From NCBI GenBank assembly GCA_015058575.1, contig SVBZ01000016.1:1-64000 (forward strand): a stretch of 64,000 nt of DNA, given 5' to 3'. The translations under genes were made by a program, and so were the position numbers. A model generated the notes under the pieces. The model was not told the origin of the DNA and ran no database searches. It saw only the letters and a program-made list of their open reading frames with translations. Each line of letters begins with the position of its first letter. Position 1 is the first letter of the stretch. The DNA is from Pseudoselenomonas ruminantium. GTDB taxonomy: Bacteria; Bacillota; Negativicutes; Selenomonadales; Selenomonadaceae. This document shows positions 55,669 to 64,000 of this stretch, piece by piece.

Positions 55669-56577
55669 ATGGAGTTTCGGCAATTGGAATATTTTTGTAC
55701 CATCAGCGAGCTCGAGAACTTTACGCGGACAGCGGAAGCACTGCATGTGTCACAGCCGTCGGTCACCAAGGCAATCAAGTCACTGGAGGCTGAGCTGGGG
55801 GTTATGCTTATAAACCGCAGCCAGAAGCATGTAAGTCTTACGGAGCAGGGCAAGGTTTTCTTGGTTCATGCACAGCGCATCATGCAGGATGCGGCGTTTG
55901 CGAAAAAGGATATGCTGCGTTACCGTTCGGATCGGCAGGATATCATCCATTTTGGTATGCCGCCGATGGTGGAAGGGTATCTGTTCCCCGATTTATTCAC
56001 GAAATTCCGGGAGAGTGTGCCGGATGTGACGCTGGATGTGCAGGAATTCAGCGACTCGGATGAGGTGCGCCAGCGCGCGGATGCAGGGGAGCTCGATTTT
56101 GGTATCGTGCTCGGCAGCGACGCGGAGGAACTCGATAATTCGATGCGTATCCTGCAGGACAAGATGGTGCTTTGTCTGCCGCCGCAGCATCCGCTGGCGG
56201 CAAAAGAGGCGATTTCTTTTCGTGAGCTGCGCGATGAGAAGTTCATCCTGCAGCAGCCGAATACGTATCAGTACCGTCAGATCATGGACCATTGCGGCGA
56301 GTATGGCTATGTGCCTGATATTGTGCTCTGCACCTCGCAGCTCAAGACCATCAAGCAGCTTGTGGCCAATGGCAGCGGTATCTCGATGCTGCCGAGCTTC
56401 GTTACGCGCATGGAGAAGATTTTCGTGCGTAAGCCGCTGGCGCCGGCTGTCGGTGTCAGTGTGTCGCTTTTCTGGGGCGGCAACAAGAATCTTTCGCGGG
56501 CAGATGCCCGCTTCATGAAATTCATGAGGGAATACACGGAAACGCAGGAATTCAAGCAGCATTTCCGGCAACATTGA
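55669..56577 (+). CDS. LysR family transcriptional regulator
   Basis: MEFRQLEYFCTISELENFTRTAEALHVSQPSVTKAIKSLEAELGVMLINRSQKHVSLTEQGKVF. Confidence 0.92.
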   Translation: MEFRQLEYFCTISELENFTRTAEALHVSQPSVTKAIKSLEAELGVMLINRSQKHVSLTEQGKVFLVHAQRIMQDAAFAKKDMLRYRSDRQDIIHFGMPPMVEGYLFPDLFTKFRESVPDVTLDVQEFSDSDEVRQRADAGELDFGIVLGSDAEELDNSMRILQDKMVLCLPPQHPLAAKEAISFRELRDEKFILQQPNTYQYRQIMDHCGEYGYVPDIVLCTSQLKTIKQLVANGSGISMLPSFVTRMEKIFVRKPLAPAVGVSVSLFWGGNKNLSRADARFMKFMREYTETQEFKQHFRQH

Positions 56578-57707
56578 AGAGGGTTGTAACTTCAGGAGAA
56601 AAGCCTTGGTTACTGGACATATCCAACAATGTCACTAAGCAGGCTATTAAGGACTTGTGTATAGCATATAAGAACTTCTTTTGTAAACAGAAACAGCTGG
56701 GATATGTCAAGTACAACCCTAAAAAATTGGCTCATCTTGCTCGTATTGACAAGAAACCAACAGTCTACGATATGAACGGGCACCCAAAATTCAGAAGCAA
56801 AAAGAATGGCGACTTCCGTTTCTATCAGGACAATGTAAAGATTCAGTTCACCAATACACATGTCAAACTGGAGAGTATTGCGGGCAGTAAGAAAAAGAAC
56901 CGTCAACGTCTCAACTGGATAAGGCTTGCCGAAAAGGGGAGAATTCCTGTTGGTATGAAATACACCCAACCGCGAATAACTTTTGATGGTGAAAACTGGT
57001 GGTTGGGCATTGGCTTTGTAATCAAGTATAAGTTAAAACCAATGCGAGAACTGAAATTTGTCTGCAAAGAGTCACAACATCCTTACACAGAAGGTGTAGG
57101 TATAGATTTGGGCCTCAAGGACTTGGCGATAGTCTCCGACAATACCAAGGTCAGGAATATCAACAAATCTTTGACTGTCAAAAGGCTCAAGAAAACGAGA
57201 CGCAGGTTGCAGCGTCAGGTATCTCGTAAATACCAGATGAATAAGAAAGGAGAAAGTTACTGCAAAACAAGCAACCTTATAAAAAGCGAAAAACGACTTT
57301 TACGAATTAACCACAGGCTGGCTGACATCAGAGCCAATCATGTACATCAGGCGACAAGAATAATTATAAACCGAAAGCCAAGGTTTATATGTCTTGAAGA
57401 CCTGAATGTGCAGGGTATGATGAAGAATAAGCACCTGTCTGAAAAGGTTCAGGAACAAAACTTTTATGAATTCCGCAGGCAAATCGAATACAAGGCGCAT
57501 TGGGCGAAAATAGCCGTTGTCGTAGCTGACAGATGGTATCCAAGCTCAAAGACCTGTGTCAAATGCGGCTACATAAAGAAAGACCTGAAACTAGCAGACA
57601 GGACTTATGCCTGCCCGCAATGTGGCAATGTGATAGACCGTGATTTCCAGGCAGCGCTGAATCTCAAACGCTACGGAGAAGCGGAGCTATTCAAATCTGC
57701 AAGCTGA
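56574..57707 (+). CDS. tnpB: TnpB-family RNA-guided nuclease, N-terminally truncated
   Basis: RuvC-I GVGIDLGLKDLAIV, RuvC-II FICLEDLNVQGM, CVKCGY...CPQCG zinc ribbon, RuvC-III DRDFQAALNL; usual N-terminal residues absent. Confidence 0.85.
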   Translation: MKRVVTSGEKPWLLDISNNVTKQAIKDLCIAYKNFFCKQKQLGYVKYNPKKLAHLARIDKKPTVYDMNGHPKFRSKKNGDFRFYQDNVKIQFTNTHVKLESIAGSKKKNRQRLNWIRLAEKGRIPVGMKYTQPRITFDGENWWLGIGFVIKYKLKPMRELKFVCKESQHPYTEGVGIDLGLKDLAIVSDNTKVRNINKSLTVKRLKKTRRRLQRQVSRKYQMNKKGESYCKTSNLIKSEKRLLRINHRLADIRANHVHQATRIIINRKPRFICLEDLNVQGMMKNKHLSEKVQEQNFYEFRRQIEYKAHWAKIAVVVADRWYPSSKTCVKCGYIKKDLKLADRTYACPQCGNVIDRDFQAALNLKRYGEAELFKSAS

Positions 57708-57830
57708 CACCATTAAGTCAATGCAGATATGTACCGATTCGTTAGTCGGGAATTTAAGCCTCTGAAGCATTACATCAAACGTGAGTAGCCTCGTGCTTGC
57801 ACGGGTAAAAGCGGATGCGGTGAATGAGGA
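57690..57830 (+). ncRNA. Probable omegaRNA (reRNA) overlapping the tnpB 3' end
   Basis: Conserved-looking 3' UTR after tnpB with hairpins (cgtgcttgcacg) and end ...gcggatgcggtgaatgaggaacgaaac typical of IS605-type right ends. Confidence 0.55.
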
Positions 57831-57904
57831 ACGAAACATAAAAGTTAGCTTTCTACAGAAGGTTTATAGCTTTTTATAAGTTTTCAGTAACGGCAGGGAA
57901 AAAC

Positions 57905-60900
57905 GTGCAATTAAAACGTCTGGAAGCGTATGGATTCAAATCCTTCGCGGATAAGATTTCCATTGATTTCGACAAGGGGATAACGGCCATTGTCGGCCCA
58001 AACGGCAGTGGCAAGAGCAATATCACCGATGCCATCCGCTGGGTGCTTGGCGAGCAGAATGTGCGCAATCTGCGCGGTACGAAGGCCGAGGACATCATTT
58101 TCACAGGCTCGGCATCGCGCAAGGCACTCGGCGTGGCGGAGGTATCGTTGTTTTTTACAAACGATGGCACGCTGCCGGTAGATTTCCGCGAAGTCGTCGT
58201 AACGCGCCGGCTTTACCGCAGCGGGGAGAGTGAGTTCTACATCAACCGCTCGCGCTGCCGTCTCAAGGATATCTACAATCTGTTCGCCGATACGGGTATC
58301 GGCCATGATGGCATGAGCATCATCGGGCAGAACCGCATCGATGATATACTGAACAGCCGGCCCGAAGAGCGCCGGGCCTTCTTCGAGGAGACCGCCGGCA
58401 TCACGAAGTACCGCAACCGCAAGCGGGAATCGGTGCGCAAGCTCACGGATACCGAGAACAATCTCGTACGTGTGCAGGATATCATCAATGAAATCGAAAA
58501 CCAGCTGGAGCCGCTCGCGCGTCATGCAGAAAAGACGCGCATTTTTAACGGGCTCAATGAGGAGTATAAAAAGTGCCGGCTGACGAAGCTCGCGCAGGAC
58601 TATACGCGCGAGAGCCAGCGCAAGCAGGACAACGACGAAAAGCTCGTGGCGGCTCGCGATGCGGCTGTGGCGGCAGATACGCAGGTCAAGGCGGTGGCAG
58701 CGCGCAAGGAGCAGCTCGGCAAGGAAATCATTGATTTTGAGCAGCAGCTCAAGGAACAGGCAGCAAAGAATGAGGCCATCCGCCAGAAAATCGAAGTTGC
58801 GGCAACGGAGATGGCAGCTCTCAGGGAGCGTCAGGAGCAAAGCGATGCGGCCAAGGCCCGCATACTGAGCCGCCGCAGTGAGCTGAACCATGAAATCGCG
58901 CAGGCTGTAGCGGATATGGCGCAGCTGGCGGAGAAAGAAGCGCAGCAGAAGAAGGATTTGGCGCTCGCAGAGGATTTGCTGGCCAAGGAGAAGGAGCAGG
59001 CCAAGAATATCGCCGCGCGCATCCGCGAGCAGAAAGAGGTCGACAAGGCCGCTGCCGAGCGGCGGGAGCAGGCACAGGCTGAGCTTACGCAGAAGCAGCA
59101 GGAGCTGGCCCTTGTCGAGCGCGATATCGAAAACGGCAGCGGCGATCAGGAGGCCCGCGAGGCCAGCTTGCAGGAGGCAAGGCAGCAGCTTCAGGAACTT
59201 GAGCAGCTGCAGCAGAAATTGCAGGCAGAGCTATCTGAGCAGGATACGGCTGTCAAGCAGCGCATCGCTGAGCAGCAAAAGGCGCAGACCGCGCAGCGGG
59301 AGGCAGCTGCACGGGCTGCCGACTGCGAACGCCGCTGCAATGAGACAGAACAGCAGCTAAAGTCAGCGGAGAGCAAAATCCAGTTCCTGACGCGCATGCA
59401 GCAGGCCTATGAAGGCTTCGGTAAGGCGGCCAAGGCGGTGCTGAAGTGCCAGGAAGGTTGGCGCAAGGGCGTTGCCGGTGCCGTGGCCGAGCTTATCGAT
59501 GTGCCGCGCGAGTATGTGACGGCACTGGAGATTGCTCTGGGCGGCAACCTGCAGAACATCGTGACCGAGGATACGGATACGGCCAAGGCTGCCATCGCGT
59601 TCCTCAAGCGGGAGCGGCAGGGCCGCGTGACGTTTTTGCCCTTGTCGACCATTGTGGCCCGTCCGCCGCAGGCTATCAAATTCTCGGCGCAGGAGGGCGT
59701 CATCGGCTGGGCCAGCGAGCTCGTCAAGACTGAGGAAAAGTACACGAAAATCGTGGAATTCCTGTTGTCGCGGACGCTGGTGGTCGATACGCTCGACCAT
59801 GCACTGGCACTGGCCAAGAAGCATGGCTACAAGCTGCGCATTGTCACGAAAGAGGGCGAGCTTTTAAATCCGGGCGGCTCGCTCTCGGGCGGCAGCCGGC
59901 AGCATCAGGAGGCAAGCTTCCTGAACCGCAGCGGCGAAATCGAGGCGCTCAAGCAGAAGCTGGCGGAAACGCAGGCGGGGCTTGCGGCTTTGAAAAGTGA
60001 CCGTGAGGCAGCAAAGCAGGCAGAGCAGCAGGCCATCCAGCAGCAGGAAGAAGCCATGGAGGCCCTGCATGCGGCTAACGTCCATCGTGCTGAGCTGCGT
60101 GTGAGTCTTGAGCGGCTGGCAGAAAATCAGAGCAGCCAGCAGCAGGCCGTGGCTGAGATGGAAAAGGCAGCGGCAGAGATCAAGGCGACCTTTGCACGCA
60201 TCCAGGAAAAACGCACGCTGGCAGCCCGCGCCGTAAATGAGGCCCAGCGCGTCTTTGACGAGGCAGACCATGCGGCTGAGGACGCGGCTATCGAGCTCGA
60301 AGATCTCGAGCAGGATGCCGATGACTTGTCAGAATACATCCAGACGCGTGAGGTCAATCGTGCGGTACTCGAGCAGGAGGCCCTGCGCTCGCGCGAGCAT
60401 TTGCTGCTGCGCACCAAGGATAAAGAGCGCAGCGAGCAATCCTTGCGCGACAACGAAGCCGAGGAGAAACAGCTTATCGCAGGCCTTAGCGAAAGCGTTA
60501 CGCGGCTGGAGGAAATCAGCGGGCAGAATGAAAACTGGCAGCGGCTCTTCGCCGAGGGGCAGGAAGCGCATGATAAGCTTTATGCGCTGCGCATGACAAA
60601 ACTGACCGAAAGCCAACAGGCCGATAAAGATGCGCATGAGGCGGCCAGGAAACTCAACCAGGCGCAGGAGCATGTGCACAAGCTCGAAATCATCGAGACG
60701 AAACTCCAGCTGGCGCTTGAGGAGTGGCAGGAGACCATTCTTTCCGAGTATGGCCTGACGCCGGAGCGGGCGCTTGAGGAAGCACTGGATATCGAGCCGC
60801 CGGAAGTCTATCGGCGCATGAAGGAGCTCGATAAGAAAATCAAGGAACTCGGGCCGGTCAATCCGAATGCGCTCGAAGAGTATGAGGAGCAGCAGAAACG

Positions 60901-61450
60901 TCACGATTTCATGCAGGGACAGGCCAACGACCTCATCGAGGCCAAGGACAACCTTGAAAGCCTCATCGCCGATATGGATGAGGCGATGACCAAGCAGTTC
61001 AAGGAGGCCTTCGCCCAAATCCAGACGTATTTCGGCGAGATTTTCGTGCGGCTGTTTGGCGGCGGCAAGGCCGAGCTCAAGCTGCTCGACGAGGAGGATG
61101 TGCTCAATACGGGCGTCGATATCCTCGTGACCCTGCCGCAGAAGAAACGGCAGAACCTCTCGGCGCTGTCGGGCGGCGAGCGTGCGCTCACCGTCATTGC
61201 GCTATTGTTCTCGTTCCTGCGCTATCGCCCGTCGCCGTTCTCGGTACTGGACGAAATCGATGCGCCGCTTGATGAAGCCAATGTCGTGCGCTTTGGCTCG
61301 TTCCTCAAAGAGTTTTCCGAGAACACGCAGTTCATCGTCGTCACGCACCGCAAGGGCACGATGGAGGCGGTCGATACCATGTATGGTGTGACCATCGAAG
61401 ACGCGGGTGTATCGAAGATACTGTCCGTAAAATTGGATGATATAAAATAA
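57905..61450 (+). CDS. smc: Chromosome segregation protein SMC
   Basis: MQLKRLEAYGFKSFADKISIDFDKGITAIVGPNGSGKSNITDAIRWVLGEQN; hinge; C-terminal LSGGERALTVIALLFSFL...VLDEIDAPLDEANV. Confidence 0.97.
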   Translation: MQLKRLEAYGFKSFADKISIDFDKGITAIVGPNGSGKSNITDAIRWVLGEQNVRNLRGTKAEDIIFTGSASRKALGVAEVSLFFTNDGTLPVDFREVVVTRRLYRSGESEFYINRSRCRLKDIYNLFADTGIGHDGMSIIGQNRIDDILNSRPEERRAFFEETAGITKYRNRKRESVRKLTDTENNLVRVQDIINEIENQLEPLARHAEKTRIFNGLNEEYKKCRLTKLAQDYTRESQRKQDNDEKLVAARDAAVAADTQVKAVAARKEQLGKEIIDFEQQLKEQAAKNEAIRQKIEVAATEMAALRERQEQSDAAKARILSRRSELNHEIAQAVADMAQLAEKEAQQKKDLALAEDLLAKEKEQAKNIAARIREQKEVDKAAAERREQAQAELTQKQQELALVERDIENGSGDQEAREASLQEARQQLQELEQLQQKLQAELSEQDTAVKQRIAEQQKAQTAQREAAARAADCERRCNETEQQLKSAESKIQFLTRMQQAYEGFGKAAKAVLKCQEGWRKGVAGAVAELIDVPREYVTALEIALGGNLQNIVTEDTDTAKAAIAFLKRERQGRVTFLPLSTIVARPPQAIKFSAQEGVIGWASELVKTEEKYTKIVEFLLSRTLVVDTLDHALALAKKHGYKLRIVTKEGELLNPGGSLSGGSRQHQEASFLNRSGEIEALKQKLAETQAGLAALKSDREAAKQAEQQAIQQQEEAMEALHAANVHRAELRVSLERLAENQSSQQQAVAEMEKAAAEIKATFARIQEKRTLAARAVNEAQRVFDEADHAAEDAAIELEDLEQDADDLSEYIQTREVNRAVLEQEALRSREHLLLRTKDKERSEQSLRDNEAEEKQLIAGLSESVTRLEEISGQNENWQRLFAEGQEAHDKLYALRMTKLTESQQADKDAHEAARKLNQAQEHVHKLEIIETKLQLALEEWQETILSEYGLTPERALEEALDIEPPEVYRRMKELDKKIKELGPVNPNALEEYEEQQKRHDFMQGQANDLIEAKDNLESLIADMDEAMTKQFKEAFAQIQTYFGEIFVRLFGGGKAELKLLDEEDVLNTGVDILVTLPQKKRQNLSALSGGERALTVIALLFSFLRYRPSPFSVLDEIDAPLDEANVVRFGSFLKEFSENTQFIVVTHRKGTMEAVDTMYGVTIEDAGVSKILSVKLDDIK

Positions 61451-61463
61451 ACGGAGGCAATCC

Positions 61464-62378
61464 ATGGGATTTTTTGACAAACTGAAAAAGGGCCTGAACA
61501 AGACTCGCGAAAATCTGACGAATAAAATCGAGAAGCTCGTCATCGGCTATGCCGATATCGATGAGGACTTCCTCGATGAGCTCGAGGAAACGCTGATCAT
61601 GGCCGATGTCGGCGTGCAGACGACCGACAAGCTCATGCAGGCTGTCCGCAAGGGCATCAAAAAGAAGGAAATCAATACGCCCGAGGACCTCAAGCCGTTC
61701 CTCGCGAAGGAAATCGCGGCAATCCTCAATAACGGCGAGGACACGACGCGCGTGGCGGCTGAAGGCCCGACGGTACTGCTCGTCATCGGCGTCAACGGCG
61801 CCGGCAAGACGACGACCATCGGCAAGCTCAGCGCCTACTACAAGGAGCAGGGCAAATCGGTTATGCTGGCTGCTGCCGACACCTTCCGCGCGGCGGCCAT
61901 CGACCAGCTCGAGGTCTGGGGCCAGCGCACCGGCGCGCAGGTCATCAAGCACGAGGAAGGCTCCGATCCTGCGGCCGTGGCCTTCGATGCCGTCAAGGCA
62001 GCCAAAGCACGCGGCATTGACGTGCTGATTATCGACACGGCTGGCCGCCTGCAGACCAAGTCCAATCTCATGCAGGAGCTTGAGAAAATCAATCGCGTCA
62101 TCGGCCGTGAGATTCCAGGTGCGCCGCATGAGACGCTGCTCGTACTCGATGCTACGACAGGACAGAACGCCATCAGCCAGGCCGAGCTCTTCACCAAGGC
62201 CGCACCGATATCGGGCGTCGTGCTCACGAAGCTCGACGGCACGGCCAAAGGCGGCGTCGTCATCGGCATCAAGAGCCAGCTCGCGATGCCCGTCAAATGG
62301 ATCGGTGTCGGCGAAGGTGTCGAAGACCTGCGCCCCTTCAACGCTGACGACTTTGCCAAGGCATTGTTCGAAGGCTAA
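61464..62378 (+). CDS. ftsY: Signal recognition particle receptor FtsY
   Basis: GVNGAGKTTTIGKLSAYYKEQGKSVMLAAADTFRAAAIDQLEVWGQR; DTAGRLQTKSNLMQEL. Confidence 0.96.
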   Translation: MGFFDKLKKGLNKTRENLTNKIEKLVIGYADIDEDFLDELEETLIMADVGVQTTDKLMQAVRKGIKKKEINTPEDLKPFLAKEIAAILNNGEDTTRVAAEGPTVLLVIGVNGAGKTTTIGKLSAYYKEQGKSVMLAAADTFRAAAIDQLEVWGQRTGAQVIKHEEGSDPAAVAFDAVKAAKARGIDVLIIDTAGRLQTKSNLMQELEKINRVIGREIPGAPHETLLVLDATTGQNAISQAELFTKAAPISGVVLTKLDGTAKGGVVIGIKSQLAMPVKWIGVGEGVEDLRPFNADDFAKALFEG

Positions 62379-62396
62379 AATTAAGGGACAGAAAAA

Positions 62397-62438
62397 CGAA
62401 AAGCGTTCGATGGGAAGTCTAGCATCGGACGTTTTTTA
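62397..62438 (+). terminator. Hairpin terminator
   Basis: aaaagcgttcgatgggaagtctagcatcggacgtttttt. Confidence 0.65.
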
Positions 62439-62464
62439 TGTATTGGCAGAGCAGGAGAAAAGAT

Positions 62465-63928
62465 ATGTTAATTGGCGAAGAAAGAAATAAAGTAGATCAG
62501 ATATGGGATACCTTTTGGACGGGCGGACTTACCAATCCGCTGCTGGTGATTGAGCAGTTTACGTACTTGCTGTTCATCAAGCAGCTCGATGATATCGAGA
62601 CAGAGAATGAAGCAAATGCGGCGCTGTTGGGCTTTGAGAACGAGGAGAAAATCTTTGGCCCGGACCAGCAGAACTATCGGTGGAGCAAGTTCAAGAACTT
62701 GGCTCCGGCAGTACAGTTTCAGCTTATGCAGGAGGAAATCTTTCCCTTTATCAAGAATCTGCACCCCGATGATGATGCGTCCTATACGCGCTTTATGAAG
62801 GATGCTACCTTCCAGATTTCTGCGCCGGATAAGCTGGCGAAAATCATCGAGGGTATCGATAAGCTGGAACTGGATGCGGAGGACAGCAAGGGCGACCTGT
62901 ACGAGTATATGCTGTCGAAGCTGGCATCTTCTAAAATCAATGGTCAGTTCCGTACGCCGCGCCATATCATCGAGATGATGGTGGAGATGGCGGCACCACA
63001 GCCGACCGATACCATCGTCGATCCTGCGATGGGCACGGCAGGATTTTTGGTGGCGGCAGAAGAATTTATCCGTAAGCATCACGGGGATATGCTGCTCGAT
63101 GATGCGCAGGCCCGGCATTTCAATACGACCATGTTCCATGGTTTTGATACAGACCCCACCATGTTGCGCATCGGCACCATGAACATGATGCTCCATGGCG
63201 TCCAGAATCCCAGCATTGACTATAAAGACAGCCTTTCCAAGCACAATCTCGATAAGGAACTCTATACCCTTGTGCTGGCAAATCCACCGTTTAAGGGATC
63301 TCTCGATAATGAAACGGTGGAAGAAAGCCTGTTGCGCGTCACTAAGACGAAGAAAACAGAATTGCTTTTCCTCGCCTTGTTCCTGCGCATCCTGAAACTG
63401 GGCGGCAGAGCAGCCGTTATCGTCCCCGATGGCGTACTCTTTGGTTCGTCGAAAGCCCATAAGGCGATTCGTAAAGAGTTGGTAGATAACAATAAATTGA
63501 CGGCTGTAATCTCCATGCCAAGCGGCGTATTCAAGCCCTATGCAGGCGTATCAACGGCCATACTTTTCTTCACCAAGACCAACGCAGGCGGTACGGATAA
63601 GGTCTGGTTCTACGACATGCAGGCGGATGGTTACAGTCTTGACGATAAGCGGCAGGAGATAGAGGACAACGATATTCCTGACATTATTGCCCGCTTTAAG
63701 AATCTGGAACAGGAAGAAGGCCGCAAGCGCACCGAAAAGAGTTTCTTCGTGCCCGTGGAGGAAATCCAGCAGAATGGCTATGACCTCTCCATCAATAAGT
63801 ATAAGGAAATCGAGTATGTGCCGGTGGAATATCCAAGTACGTCGGAATTGATGACGAAGCTGGACGAATTGAATATGGAATTCAATTCTGATATGGAAAA
63901 GTTGCGTGAATTGTTGGGAGAAGACTAA
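62465..63928 (+). CDS. hsdM: Type I restriction-modification system DNA methyltransferase subunit
   Basis: GQFRTPRHIIEMMVEMAAPQPTDTIVDPAMGTAGFLVAAEEFI; NPPFKGSLDNE (NPPF motif). Confidence 0.92.
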   Translation: MLIGEERNKVDQIWDTFWTGGLTNPLLVIEQFTYLLFIKQLDDIETENEANAALLGFENEEKIFGPDQQNYRWSKFKNLAPAVQFQLMQEEIFPFIKNLHPDDDASYTRFMKDATFQISAPDKLAKIIEGIDKLELDAEDSKGDLYEYMLSKLASSKINGQFRTPRHIIEMMVEMAAPQPTDTIVDPAMGTAGFLVAAEEFIRKHHGDMLLDDAQARHFNTTMFHGFDTDPTMLRIGTMNMMLHGVQNPSIDYKDSLSKHNLDKELYTLVLANPPFKGSLDNETVEESLLRVTKTKKTELLFLALFLRILKLGGRAAVIVPDGVLFGSSKAHKAIRKELVDNNKLTAVISMPSGVFKPYAGVSTAILFFTKTNAGGTDKVWFYDMQADGYSLDDKRQEIEDNDIPDIIARFKNLEQEEGRKRTEKSFFVPVEEIQQNGYDLSINKYKEIEYVPVEYPSTSELMTKLDELNMEFNSDMEKLRELLGED

Positions 63929-64000
63929 AAAGTTGTAGTCTTGCTTAATTATGGCAAAAAATGTATAATTTTAACCAAGCAGGGTGTGCCGACACCTTAA

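Noticed and set aside
57171-57181. TTGACTGTCAA in tnpB as another copy of the iterated palindrome
   Set aside because: Spacer is 1 nt rather than 2; not counted
56574-57707. TnpB as a nuclease-dead TldR-type regulator
   Set aside because: RuvC D, E and D positions all appear intact, unlike inactivated TldR proteins
1-64000. CRISPR arrays
   Set aside because: No regularly spaced short repeats with unique spacers seen; the repeats present are Rhs cores and the 147-bp duplication

Overview
64 kb bacterial window; gene content (diderm-Firmicute/Negativicutes style, Selenomonas-like) is an inference. It opens at the 3' end of an rRNA operon (5S). Housekeeping blocks follow: dapL; a Dcu transporter with a LarA-like racemase and a LysR regulator; motAB; acpS-nnrED; an ilvE-type aminotransferase; cdaA-cdaR-FAD oxidoreductase-glmM; cbiK; Na+-pump decarboxylase gamma/beta; a cobalamin riboswitch with cobI/btuF/btuC/btuD; and feoA-feoB-Cys-rich protein. 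The accessory core (about 28.8-48.9 kb) is a T6SS/eCIS-like spike and Rhs polymorphic toxin island: DUF1795/EagR-like chaperone, VgrG, pentapeptide-repeat protein, PAAR-like DUF4280 protein, five tandem paralogs of a small membrane-anchored protein, a 2350-aa VgrG-Rhs fusion with a nuclease-like C-terminus, immunity genes, and a graveyard of displaced Rhs C-terminal cassettes. No sheath, tube or ATPase genes are visible. Downstream are an arabinofuranosidase locus (AraC/GPH/GH127), an aminotransferase, a decayed signalling locus, a LysR gene, a 5'-truncated tnpB with a probable omegaRNA, smc, ftsY and an hsdM. Less expected structures: (i) an 882-bp non-coding, palindrome-rich element with 29-bp imperfect terminal inverted repeats at 20096-20977; (ii) a 12-bp palindrome TTGAC-NN-GTCAA that recurs far more often than expected in coding (two frames) and intergenic contexts; (iii) the orphan spike/Rhs module with its paralog array and recombined Rhs cassettes. 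All family calls are by eye from the translations; no searches were run.
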